DNA of 5,546 bases from Desulfocapsaceae bacterium (GTDB lineage: Bacteria > Desulfobacterota > Desulfobulbia > Desulfobulbales > Desulfocapsaceae), in the NCBI GenBank assembly GCA_029934775.1, contig JAOZLO010000214.1, positions 1 through 5,546 on the forward strand, in the 5' to 3' direction. Both the position numbers and the translations under genes were made by a program. Below, one piece after another: positions 1-5,546 of the stretch. The first letter of the stretch is position 1; each line of letters begins with the position of its first letter. Below the pieces are notes generated by a model. That model had not been told where the DNA came from. It searched no databases and was given only the letters and a program-made list of their open reading frames with translations.

Positions 1-982
1 AAATTTTTTTACGGCACTCGAAACGATCAAGCCCCTGATACTCTCCGGCCGCCTCGTTCATAACCCCTTTGTCATCAATTACCTTCAACAGCTCAAGAGA
101 GTGTCGCAAACCAATTTCATAATCATCACGATCATGAGATGGTGTCACTTTCAGAGCCCCGGTTCCAAAATCCATCTGAACATGATGATCAAAGATTACA
201 GGAACAACTCTGCCGGTCAACGGGAGTTTGATGCCCACATCGCCAAGATGGCTGTATCGCTCATCGTCAGGGTGCACGGCTACGCCAGTATCTCCAAGCA
301 TAGTTTCAGGTCTGGTTGTGGCTACAACAACATGACCCGACCCGTCCGCAAATGGATAACGGAGATGATACAGTTTCCCCCTGGTATCCTCATGATCAAC
401 CTCATCGTCAGCCAGCGCAGTATGGCACCGGGGACACCAGTTGACAATATAATCGCCCTTATAAATCAACCCTTCTTTATACAACCGGACAAAAACCTCG
501 CGAACAGCTTTCGAAAGACCCTCATCCATTGTAAAGCGTTCTCGCTCCCAGTCACATGAGGACCCGAGCTTCTGCAGCTGGTTGATAATAGCGCCGCCTT
601 TCTCCCGGCGCCATTCCCACACTTTTTCAATAAACTGGTCACGACCAAGGTCATGGCGACTCTTCCCCTCAGTTGCCAGCTGACGCTCAACAACATTCTG
701 GGTAGCGATACCCGCATGATCAGTGCCCGGTACCCACAAAGTATTATCACCACACATACGATGATAACGGGTCAGAATATCTTGCAAAGTATTGTTCAGT
801 GCATGACCGACATGGAGAACCCCTGTAACATTAGGGGGAGGAATTACTATTGAGAAAGAAGGTTTCCCCTCTTTCATAGTGGCGGAAAAACAGCTCTCAT
901 CCTGCCAGTGACGGAGCCATTTCTCTTCTACTTCAGCAAATTCATATCCCTTACTCAATATCTTATCGTCTTCTTTAGCCAT
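1..982 (-). CDS. valS: Valyl-tRNA synthetase, N-terminal 327 codons (cut by left window edge)
   Basis: This is a cytoplasmic class I aminoacyl-tRNA synthetase that attaches valine to tRNA-Val and hydrolyses mischarged threonyl-tRNA-Val. Reading the minus strand from the ATG at 982-980 gives an open frame to the window edge. Residues 48-54 read PPPNVTG and are followed by HVGHA at 57-61, the class I HIGH motif in its ValRS form. GTDHAGIATQ (86-95) is a ValRS/IleRS-type catalytic block. NWCPRCHTAL (181-190) marks entry into the inserted CP1 editing domain, and TTRPETMLGDTGVAVHP (222-238) is the characteristic editing-site segment. Family members are usually about 880-950 residues, so the KMSKS loop and anticodon-binding domain lie outside the window. 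The start is placed by the family-like N-terminus (MAKEDDKILSKGYEFAEVE). The leader before it is AT-rich and has no clear Shine-Dalgarno sequence. The gene begins 32 bp after the dgt stop, which suggests co-transcription. No T-box-like leader can fit in that gap. Confidence 0.97.
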   Translation of the reverse strand, partial: MAKEDDKILSKGYEFAEVEEKWLRHWQDESCFSATMKEGKPSFSIVIPPPNVTGVLHVGHALNNTLQDILTRYHRMCGDNTLWVPGTDHAGIATQNVVERQLATEGKSRHDLGRDQFIEKVWEWRREKGGAIINQLQKLGSSCDWERERFTMDEGLSKAVREVFVRLYKEGLIYKGDYIVNWCPRCHTALADDEVDHEDTRGKLYHLRYPFADGSGHVVVATTRPETMLGDTGVAVHPDDERYSHLGDVGIKLPLTGRVVPVIFDHHVQMDFGTGALKVTPSHDRDDYEIGLRHSLELLKVIDDKGVMNEAAGEYQGLDRFECRKKI

Positions 983-1014
983 ATTTATATTTCTATTATT
1001 GTTTGTTAGTACCT

Positions 1015-2106
1015 CTACCTGACCTTCCAGGATTCCGGCAGAAAAATCAGTTCATAAATTGACAGAGCATAGCGATCAGTCATGCCTGCTATATAATCAC
1101 AAACCTTACGGTGGGCCACCTTCCCGTCGGCCCACTCGTCCCTGCTCTCTCCCACTCGCTTTTCTTCTCTCAATCGAATAAGCCCATTCTCCATAAAATA
1201 AGAATAGAGGTCGCGGATTATTCGCTGAGCCTTTTCAAACTCAGCATGCACCTTATAGTAAGTGTATACATTATCATAGAGGAATGTTCGCAGGTCAGTG
1301 ATAGCTTCAAGCATATCCTCACTGATATTCAAATTACCATCATTGGCTGTCATAGTCTCTACAATCAGATCACGAACCATTGCTTCGATTCGCTTGGAGT
1401 GACGATCTCCGATAATCTTTTTTATTCCTCCAGGGACGTCCTTTTCCTTCAGAATACCTGCCCTAACTGCATCATCCAGATCGTGATTAACATAGGCAAT
1501 TATATCGGCCAGACGAACAACCTGCCCTTCCAGAGTGACTGCAATTTTTGATTTATCTTTTGGTAAAATATCCCCCTGTCCTTTTGAATGCTTGACAATA
1601 CCATCCCGCACCTCAAAGGTAAGGTTCAGCCCTTTTCCATTATTTTCCAGAAAATCCACAACACGAAGACTATGGGCATAGTGACGAAACCCGCCCGGAT
1701 GCAGCTCATTCAGTGTTGCCTCACCGGCATGACCAAATGGAGTATGTCCAAGATCATGCCCCAGGGCAATAGCCTCTGTGAGTGTCTCATTGAGGCAGAG
1801 AGCCGAAGCTACAGTCCTGGCTATCTGGGACACTTCCAGAACATGAGTCAATCTCGTGCGATAATGATCTCCTGATGGAGCCAGGAAAACCTGGGTTTTG
1901 TGTTTGAGTCGTCTGAAAGTCTTTGAATGAGTTATTCGATCCCGGTCTCTTTGAAACGGCAACCGTATATCAGGTACGTCCTCCTCCTCTTGAACCTTGC
2001 GTCCTGAGGAGTTTTTGTTGAGAGCTGCTAATGGCGAGAGGATTTTTTCTTCTCGATCTTCAAGCTGCTTTTTAATCGGTTTTCCTACAACAGGTATAAA
2101 AGACAT
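1015..2106 (-). CDS. dgt: Deoxyguanosinetriphosphate triphosphohydrolase-like HD-domain protein
   Basis: Predicted cytoplasmic dNTP triphosphohydrolase, which cleaves dGTP (and in many bacterial homologues other dNTPs) to the deoxynucleoside and inorganic triphosphate, so trimming dNTP pools. It has 363 residues, near the usual 340-380 for the short dGTPase-like subfamily. The N-terminal block [15 protein letters not shown] (22-36) and [20 protein letters not shown] (51-70) are highly characteristic. The HD-domain metal ligands are visible: His88 in [10 protein letters not shown], His117-Asp118 in [11 protein letters not shown] (116-126), and probably Asp201 in [12 protein letters not shown] (198-209). 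All core residues are present, so it looks active. The ATG at 2106 is the only plausible start, because the conserved N-terminal block follows closely. Upstream lies a T/C-rich run with no Shine-Dalgarno, so initiation may be weak or leaderless. It is followed after 32 bp by valS. Substrate preference cannot be read from sequence. Confidence 0.94.
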   Translation of the reverse strand: MSFIPVVGKPIKKQLEDREEKILSPLAALNKNSSGRKVQEEEDVPDIRLPFQRDRDRITHSKTFRRLKHKTQVFLAPSGDHYRTRLTHVLEVSQIARTVASALCLNETLTEAIALGHDLGHTPFGHAGEATLNELHPGGFRHYAHSLRVVDFLENNGKGLNLTFEVRDGIVKHSKGQGDILPKDKSKIAVTLEGQVVRLADIIAYVNHDLDDAVRAGILKEKDVPGGIKKIIGDRHSKRIEAMVRDLIVETMTANDGNLNISEDMLEAITDLRTFLYDNVYTYYKVHAEFEKAQRIIRDLYSYFMENGLIRLREEKRVGESRDEWADGKVAHRKVCDYIAGMTDRYALSIYELIFLPESWKVR

Positions 2107-2107
2107 G

Positions 2108-2255
2108 GGAAAAATAATCGCTTTTAAAAGGTAGGTTCAAGAAATTTCTATCCAGCTGCTACCAATACAAAATCAGCGTCATCCTATCCCATTTTCCCGG
2201 TTCGCACAACTAAATGCAGACCAGGACAGAAAATTGATCCTATAGCGATTTTTCC
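2108..2255. repeat. Imperfect inverted repeat near both ends of the spacer
   Basis: The plus strand reads GGAAAAATAATCGCT at 2108-2122 and AGCGATTTTTCC at 2244-2255. The second is the inverse complement of the first except for a three-base AAT insertion. The arms sit about 120 bp apart, one directly in front of the dgt start codon. The arrangement could be a degenerate small mobile element, a long-range RNA pairing over the dgt start, or chance in AT-rich sequence. I favour chance and record it because one arm covers the translation start region of dgt. Confidence 0.25.
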
Positions 2256-2267
2256 TTCAGATGAAGG
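2254..2267. repeat. Small 6-2-6 palindrome (CCTTCA-GA-TGAAGG)
   Basis: Two perfect 6-base arms are separated by two bases, 21 bp after the stop of the four-cluster iron-sulfur gene on the minus strand. It could be a regulator half-site pair or a weak hairpin. On the minus strand it is followed by an A-run rather than a T-run, so it is not a standard intrinsic terminator in the direction of transcription. No function is assigned. A 14-base palindrome of this quality can occur by chance. Confidence 0.35.
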
Positions 2268-2288
2268 TGGTGGTAAATGGGGGACTGA

Positions 2289-3287
2289 TTAACAGGTTTT
2301 TATCTGCAACGGTATTCCGGGGTCTCTTGAAAAACCACTTTTCAGAACCAGAGCATCTTTCCTGCAGAAATCAACACACAACCCGCAACCACTGCAGTCA
2401 CCACTTGTAAAGGTAAGATATTTCATACCGTTCTCTTTTTTCCTCTTCAAGGCTCCCGTCGGGCACATGCCCGTACACAGCGGGCAGCAATCGCAATGAT
2501 CATCCGTACTCACTGAAAAAAAATATTGGAGTAATGTCTCTTTTTCAGACAATTCTCGATCTGACAGGGCAGAAAACGAATACAGCAGAGCAGAAATATC
2601 CCTGCCCTTTTTTTTGCTATGTGAATCCTCTGTTTTCTCCGAGTCTGAAAACTGAAAATTCAGCGTGTCCTTTCCCATACTGGTAATTGTTTTTCTAATC
2701 ATCCGTAAAAATGATCTTCTGCCATTTTTCCCATCAGCAGCCGAATCAAACTGTTTGTCGACATGACATTCCAGTCTAACTTCTCCGTTACCTTTTATTT
2801 TATGAATAGCGTTTTCCATATTCCTGTACAGTGCAGTCAAACAGTGATTGTTCACACATTCCGCACAGCGGCTGGTATCAATAAAACACTTTCTCCTGAC
2901 CACACTGTTAATAGCTGCCAGCAACGGTTCAGAAAAGAAACCTACACAGGGGATGGCAATACGATCATTACTGTCAGTTCTCTTTTCGCAAGAAAGCAGT
3001 ACCGGTTCATTCCTGTTACTCAGATCCTGTAACAGGGAAAGAATATCTATGGAACCAACAAAAGCGTCCCTCGGGCATACTGCCGTACACCGCATACAAC
3101 TCGTGCATTTCTCAGCATCAAAAACGATGTGTTTTTCATGCAGTTCCAGGGCACCACTCCTGCATACCTGGAGGCAGTGAACACAATTATTCTTATTGAA
3201 TCTCGACCGCAGGCAGCGCCTGATGTCAAATTCAACCTTTACTGCAGAATCAGTACATATTTTCTCAATAAGCGGCTGTATCAACAT
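2289..3287 (-). CDS. Four-cluster [4Fe-4S] ferredoxin-like protein associated with a TorD chaperone
   Basis: This 332-residue protein has two ferredoxin-like modules and no signal peptide or membrane segment, so it is probably cytoplasmic. In the N-terminal module, one cluster motif is split (Cys25, then Cys35-x2-Cys38-x3-Cys42) and the second is classical (Cys61-x2-Cys64-x2-Cys67-x3-Cys71-Pro). The C-terminal module has two classical motifs: Cys265-x2-Cys268-x2-Cys271-x3-Cys275-Pro and Cys298-x2-Cys301-x2-Cys304-x3-Cys308. Between them a central region holds Cys100, Cys114, Cys134, Cys141, Cys144 and Cys149, then a Ser/Lys-rich hydrophilic linker (about 180-230). The start at ATG 3287 has a weak GAG-type Shine-Dalgarno six bases upstream. 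It follows the TorD-like chaperone by 29 bp and is last in the molybdoenzyme block, so a role in electron delivery to the enzyme or in its maturation is inferred. The exact function is unknown to me. Confidence 0.85.
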   Translation of the reverse strand: MLIQPLIEKICTDSAVKVEFDIRRCLRSRFNKNNCVHCLQVCRSGALELHEKHIVFDAEKCTSCMRCTAVCPRDAFVGSIDILSLLQDLSNRNEPVLLSCEKRTDSNDRIAIPCVGFFSEPLLAAINSVVRRKCFIDTSRCAECVNNHCLTALYRNMENAIHKIKGNGEVRLECHVDKQFDSAADGKNGRRSFLRMIRKTITSMGKDTLNFQFSDSEKTEDSHSKKKGRDISALLYSFSALSDRELSEKETLLQYFFSVSTDDHCDCCPLCTGMCPTGALKRKKENGMKYLTFTSGDCSGCGLCVDFCRKDALVLKSGFSRDPGIPLQIKTC

Positions 3288-3316
3288 GAGTTTCTCATTT
3301 CATTAAACTGACTACT

Positions 3317-3943
3317 CTATGAAGATTCAGTGGGAACAGTAAGTTGCTGCAGAAACTTCTCGAAACAGTCAGCAAAACAGAGATAAAATTTGTCATCTGT
3401 TCCAGAGCGTATATTTGCAACAAATCCATCCATCCACGGGAGAACAAAGTTTCCCAGAAAAAATTCTCGCTCTGCCTGTAACTCTGCCCCTTTCTGTAAA
3501 TCTCCATCCTGCAACGCCTTTACTTCAAGACCACAGAGGTAAGACAAAAATTCAAGCTCAATGGCGATATGGTCGGGTGGCTGTTTAACATCGACCTCCA
3601 GTCCAGCTTTTCCATAGAATGCCAAGACATCCATTGTGGAGTCACCCATTACTCTTCGTCTCTTTTCCAAATAGGTTGACCCATAAGGAGAAGCTTTGAG
3701 TTCATAGGGACCAATAAACAGTTCAGCATGGGCGATCTGAAGTTCCCGCTGGCTGCTGCTCTGTAAAGCCCTGTGCATATCATCTACTAAAGTGCAGGCT
3801 TCAGGATTGATATTTTCAAAGAGTTTTGAGAGATTTTGAAAAACTTTCTCCTCTTCCAACAGTGTAATATCAGGTTCATAAAACAATGCAGCCATAAGTT
3901 TCAAACTGTCGCCGAGTTGTTTTTTGTTCTCGATTTCTTCCAT
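3317..3943 (-). CDS. TorD/DmsD-family molybdoenzyme maturation chaperone
   Basis: Predicted cytoplasmic chaperone that binds the catalytic subunit of a molybdoenzyme, often its Tat signal peptide, during cofactor insertion and before export. With the ATG at 3943 it has 208 residues, typical for the family, and is mainly alpha-helical. Family hallmarks are HAELFIGPYE (72-81), ASPYGSTYLE (84-93), the signature QPPDHIAIELEFLSYL (121-136), and FFLGNFVLPW (161-170), which matches the usual late helix motif ending in PW. An in-frame TTG at 3973 would add ten residues. I prefer 3943 because an AAAGGAG and a second AGGAG sequence lie inside that extension and a hairpin ends at its first codon. The gene sits between the electron-transfer subunit (77 bp gap) and the four-cluster protein (29 bp gap), so its client is probably the catalytic subunit encoded at 4808-5546. 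Which TorD subfamily it belongs to cannot be settled by eye. Confidence 0.92.
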   Translation of the reverse strand: MEEIENKKQLGDSLKLMAALFYEPDITLLEEEKVFQNLSKLFENINPEACTLVDDMHRALQSSSQRELQIAHAELFIGPYELKASPYGSTYLEKRRRVMGDSTMDVLAFYGKAGLEVDVKQPPDHIAIELEFLSYLCGLEVKALQDGDLQKGAELQAEREFFLGNFVLPWMDGFVANIRSGTDDKFYLCFADCFEKFLQQLTVPTESS

Positions 3944-3953
3944 TAAAAAATTA

Positions 3954-3960
3954 CTCCTTT
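3954..3960 (-). promoter_or_regulatory. Ribosome binding site AAAGGAG deciding the TorD-like start
   Basis: On the minus strand AAAGGAG stands 10 bases before the ATG at 3943. A second AGGAG at 3963-3967 lies slightly further upstream. Both are downstream of the alternative TTG at 3973, so they cannot serve that codon and they support the ATG. The spacing is a little longer than optimal. Confidence 0.7.
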
Positions 3961-3970
3961 TACTCCTGAC

Positions 3971-4002
3971 CAAAGGCCGGATAAATACTACTCCGACCTT
4001 TG
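3971..4002 (-). promoter_or_regulatory. Intercistronic stem-loop upstream of the TorD-like gene
   Basis: The minus-strand RNA can form an 11 bp stem: CAAAGGUCGGA (4002-3992) pairs with UCCGGCCUUUG (3981-3971), with one U-G wobble and a 10-base loop. It lies 18 bases after the stop of the electron-transfer subunit gene and ends 3 bases before the first AGGAG of the chaperone. No U-run follows the stem directly (the six-T run comes about 20 bases later), so it does not look like an efficient terminator. More likely roles are protecting the 3' end of the structural-gene mRNA, marking a processing site, or lowering chaperone expression relative to the enzyme subunits. The stem is read directly from sequence; its function is inferred. 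Confidence 0.6.
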
Positions 4003-4020
4003 ATCCTTCTTACGACCAGG

Positions 4021-4788
4021 TTAGCCGTTTACACCATATTCTCTTATATAGTGCACGTTTGGCTTTGTGCCCTCTTCGGGTTTAAGTACTGTTCCCTTAT
4101 ATTTCTTAAGCAGTATGCTCACCTCACTCTTAGAATCATTTATATCCCCGAAAATTCTGGCATTTGCCGGGCAGGATTCTACACAATACGGCAATTCTCC
4201 TTTCTTAACCCGATGATCGCAGAAAACACATTTTTCCACAACGTTGGATCGCCTTACATCTTCATATTCAGGGTGATCAAACAACATCCTGTCTGGAGGA
4301 GTAGCGCCTACTGCCCTTGCCGTATCTATGCCGGAGGAGGTACATCCCGGAATAAGCGGTTTGGCATCTTTATAGAATGGATGGGTTGGTTCATCTTCCT
4401 CATTATAGCTGATAACGCTGTATTCACCATACCCTCCGTCACGTTTGACCTCTTCCATGCTGTATGGACAAGCCTCCTGGCAGGCACGGCAACCTATGCA
4501 GCGTTCATCATTATGCATTGTTATACCGTCAGGTGTTTTATACATGGCCTTTGGTTCAACCGGACAGGCCTCAACACAGGAAGCATCTGAACAATGATTA
4601 CACAGAACAGGGGTGGTTTTATATTTAGTATCAGGGAATTTACCTGTCGTTTCGTGTAAAAAATCCGCCCAGTTATATGTTTGACCGTTATTCCTCAGCG
4701 GTGTGTTATTCTCAGTTTTACAGGCGAGGGCACATGCACCGCAACCCACACATTTTCGCATATCTATAACCATTGCATATTGCGTCAT
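4021..4788 (-). CDS. Four-cluster [4Fe-4S] electron-transfer subunit of a molybdopterin oxidoreductase (DmsB/PsrB/NrfC/TtrB type)
   Basis: This 255-residue subunit passes electrons between the molybdopterin catalytic subunit and a quinone-reactive or soluble partner. Sixteen cysteines form the classical four motifs: Cys13-x2-16-x2-19-x3-23; Cys63-x2-66-x4-71-x3-75; Cys97-x2-100-x2-103-x3-107; and Cys187-x2-190-x11-202-x3-206. The opening MTQYAMVIDMRKCVGCGAC is typical of the cytoplasmic-style start. There is no Tat or Sec signal and no C-terminal membrane helix, so if the enzyme is periplasmic this subunit must travel with a Tat-bearing partner. The stretch between the third and fourth clusters (108-186) is about 80 residues, longer than the roughly 30 I expect for PsrB/DmsB, and includes an extra Cys149. 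The start is secured by GAGGAGG eight bases upstream. It begins 19 bp after the catalytic gene stop, so the pair is surely one transcript. Confidence 0.94.
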   Translation of the reverse strand: MTQYAMVIDMRKCVGCGACALACKTENNTPLRNNGQTYNWADFLHETTGKFPDTKYKTTPVLCNHCSDASCVEACPVEPKAMYKTPDGITMHNDERCIGCRACQEACPYSMEEVKRDGGYGEYSVISYNEEDEPTHPFYKDAKPLIPGCTSSGIDTARAVGATPPDRMLFDHPEYEDVRRSNVVEKCVFCDHRVKKGELPYCVESCPANARIFGDINDSKSEVSILLKKYKGTVLKPEEGTKPNVHYIREYGVNG

Positions 4789-4796
4789 TATTTTGT

Positions 4797-4803
4797 CCTC
4801 CTC
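4797..4803 (-). promoter_or_regulatory. Strong ribosome binding site GAGGAGG for the electron-transfer subunit
   Basis: GAGGAGG on the minus strand sits eight bases before the ATG at 4788 and fills most of the 19 bp gap after the catalytic-subunit stop. It is the best Shine-Dalgarno sequence in the window, consistent with high expression of the structural subunit compared with the chaperone and ferredoxin-like gene downstream. Confidence 0.8.
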
Positions 4804-4807
4804 TCAA

Positions 4808-5546
4808 TTAAACTTTTTCAATTTTAACTACGGCATGTCCACCATTCCTGGCATTGGAACCTGAAAGACGATCAATATCCCAGGGGATGATTGTGTTGTT
4901 ATTGATTCCACGCTCCTGCGCCTTGCCATAATCGGCTGCTGCAGTGCGTCCGTAGGCCCAGTGTCCCTGACCATAAGACTTGGCTACTGTCCCGGGCCGA
5001 ATTCCTTCCCAGAGATGAGCAACACATTCGCCGCTTCCTGCTATAGAAGAGATACGCACGGTATCACCATCTTTGATACCAAGTTTTCCAGCATCTGCCG
5101 GATTAATTTTTAATGAATCCTGGTGAGCAACATCACCAGGGTCGACATGTTTAAATTCATAGTACCATGGACAGTTCTGGCTTCGTCCTTCACGGTTGAG
5201 GCGGGATTTATAATCGATAAAGGTAAATGGATATTCTTTCATATCGCCATTACGGTGGGGCGGCTCGTAGTGCGGAACAAATGCCATCTCTCCACGGGCG
5301 GTGTAATTACTTTCCTCAAGAACTTTATCAATACTGACCTTATGTTTCTCCGCATGCCCGCCAAGAGCTTTTTTCAGGGTTTCACTGTAAAACTCAAATT
5401 TTCCGGTTTTCGTTTTATATTTCCCACCCCAATGCTTTTTATATTTATACGGGTCCGAATTCCACATGCCTCTTTTCTTCATTTCTTCCCAGCCATTTAT
5501 TTTGTCTCCATGGCTGTCTTTTTTACCGTCCCATAATGGGGCAGTA
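4808..5546 (-). CDS. Molybdopterin oxidoreductase catalytic subunit, C-terminal 245 residues (cut by right window edge)
   Basis: This is the end of a DMSO-reductase-superfamily (complex iron-sulfur molybdoenzyme) catalytic subunit that binds a bis-pterin guanine dinucleotide Mo/W cofactor. The frame is open to the window edge; the internal ATG at 5482 is a Met codon within the protein, not its start. Residues are numbered from the edge. TGKFEFYSETL (47-57) is the usual segment before the C-terminal domain. KINPADAGKLGIKDGDTVRI (146-165) is the classic dinucleotide-binding MopB_CT barrel signature. YGQGHWAYGR (191-200) and the ending at 245 resemble the tetrathionate/polysulfide/arsenate reductase-like branch, but I cannot assign the substrate. 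Such proteins are usually 700-1000 residues, so the Tat signal, N-terminal FeS cluster and Mo ligand lie outside. The pairing with the adjacent four-cluster subunit and TorD-like chaperone supports an active respiratory oxidoreductase. Confidence 0.93.
   Translation of the reverse strand, partial: TAPLWDGKKDSHGDKINGWEEMKKRGMWNSDPYKYKKHWGGKYKTKTGKFEFYSETLKKALGGHAEKHKVSIDKVLEESNYTARGEMAFVPHYEPPHRNGDMKEYPFTFIDYKSRLNREGRSQNCPWYYEFKHVDPGDVAHQDSLKINPADAGKLGIKDGDTVRISSIAGSGECVAHLWEGIRPGTVAKSYGQGHWAYGRTAAADYGKAQERGINNNTIIPWDIDRLSGSNARNGGHAVVKIEKV

Larger units (their letters stand above)
2107..2288. other. Intergenic spacer between the oxidoreductase block and dgt
   Basis: These 182 bases separate the stop of the four-cluster iron-sulfur gene from the dgt start. 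No reading frame, tRNA or known riboswitch is recognisable. The dgt promoter, if separate, must lie here or upstream, but no pair of sigma-70-like boxes stands out. The best -35-like words (TTGAAC, TTGTAT on the minus strand) lack a matching -10. There is no hairpin followed by a U-run on the minus strand, so nothing shows that transcription of the upstream block stops before dgt. The spacer does contain a small palindrome at 2254-2267 and an imperfect inverted repeat, listed separately. Confidence 0.6.

Noticed and set aside
101..559. Plus-strand open frame of 152 codons
   Set aside because: It lies entirely antisense to the valS coding frame, whose catalytic and editing motifs are unmistakable. 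The translated plus-strand product shows no domain character.
1111..1875. Two plus-strand open frames opposite dgt
   Set aside because: They are antisense to a gene with intact HD-domain motifs and resemble no protein family.
2107..2160. Sigma-70 promoter for dgt using TTGAAC with 17 bp spacing
   Set aside because: The corresponding -10 position reads TTATTT, a poor match, and would place the start of RNA at the initiation codon. Not strong enough to list.
2254..2267. Intrinsic terminator for the oxidoreductase block
   Set aside because: The stem is only six bases with a two-base loop and is followed on the minus strand by A residues, not a U-run.
2763..3311. Several short frames on both strands within the four-cluster iron-sulfur gene
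   Set aside because: The 2289-3287 frame explains the region with regularly spaced cysteine motifs. The others overlap it and show no motif.
4000..4590. Plus-strand frame of 196 codons with hydrophobic, membrane-like stretches
   Set aside because: It is antisense to the four-cluster subunit. Apparent hydrophobic segments are a common by-product of reading acidic/Lys-rich codons in reverse. It has no independent ribosome binding site or family resemblance.
4808..5482. A complete 224-residue protein starting at the ATG at 5482
   Set aside because: The same frame continues without a stop to the window edge, and the family is far longer, so the Met is internal.
5123..5536. Plus-strand frame of 137 codons opposite the molybdopterin subunit
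   Set aside because: The minus frame is open through the edge and carries the MopB C-terminal signature, so this is a shadow.

Overview
The window reads as one strand: every gene I can support lies on the minus strand, so transcription runs from high to low coordinates. Base composition looks moderate, roughly mid-40s percent GC by eye. The content suggests an anaerobic bacterium with molybdopterin respiration, most plausibly from the Desulfobacterota (former Deltaproteobacteria). That assignment is inferred from the style of the oxidoreductase and iron-sulfur genes and was not tested by a search.

Right part (5546 down to 2289) is a probable operon for a complex iron-sulfur molybdoenzyme. 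In transcription order it holds the C-terminal part of a molybdopterin oxidoreductase catalytic subunit cut by the window edge (4808-5546), a four-cluster ferredoxin-like electron-transfer subunit of the DmsB/PsrB/NrfC/TtrB type (4021-4788), a TorD-family maturation chaperone (3317-3943), and an unusual 332-residue protein with motifs for four [4Fe-4S] clusters plus a central cysteine-rich module (2289-3287). Intergenic gaps are 19, 77 and 29 bp. The 77 bp gap holds an 11 bp stem-loop directly upstream of the chaperone ribosome binding site. The substrate cannot be read from the part of the catalytic subunit present, and no membrane-anchor gene is visible.

A 182 bp spacer (2107-2288) separates this block from housekeeping genes. 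It carries a small palindrome and an imperfect inverted repeat, but no convincing terminator or promoter.

Left part (2106 down to 1) is a dGTP triphosphohydrolase-like HD-domain gene (dgt, 1015-2106), followed after 32 bp by the first 327 codons of valyl-tRNA synthetase (valS, 1-982), which runs off the left edge. The two are probably co-transcribed.

No tRNA, rRNA, CRISPR array, insertion sequence or prophage gene was seen. The less ordinary items are the four-cluster protein paired with the TorD chaperone, an apparent insertion in the electron-transfer subunit, and the intercistronic hairpin.
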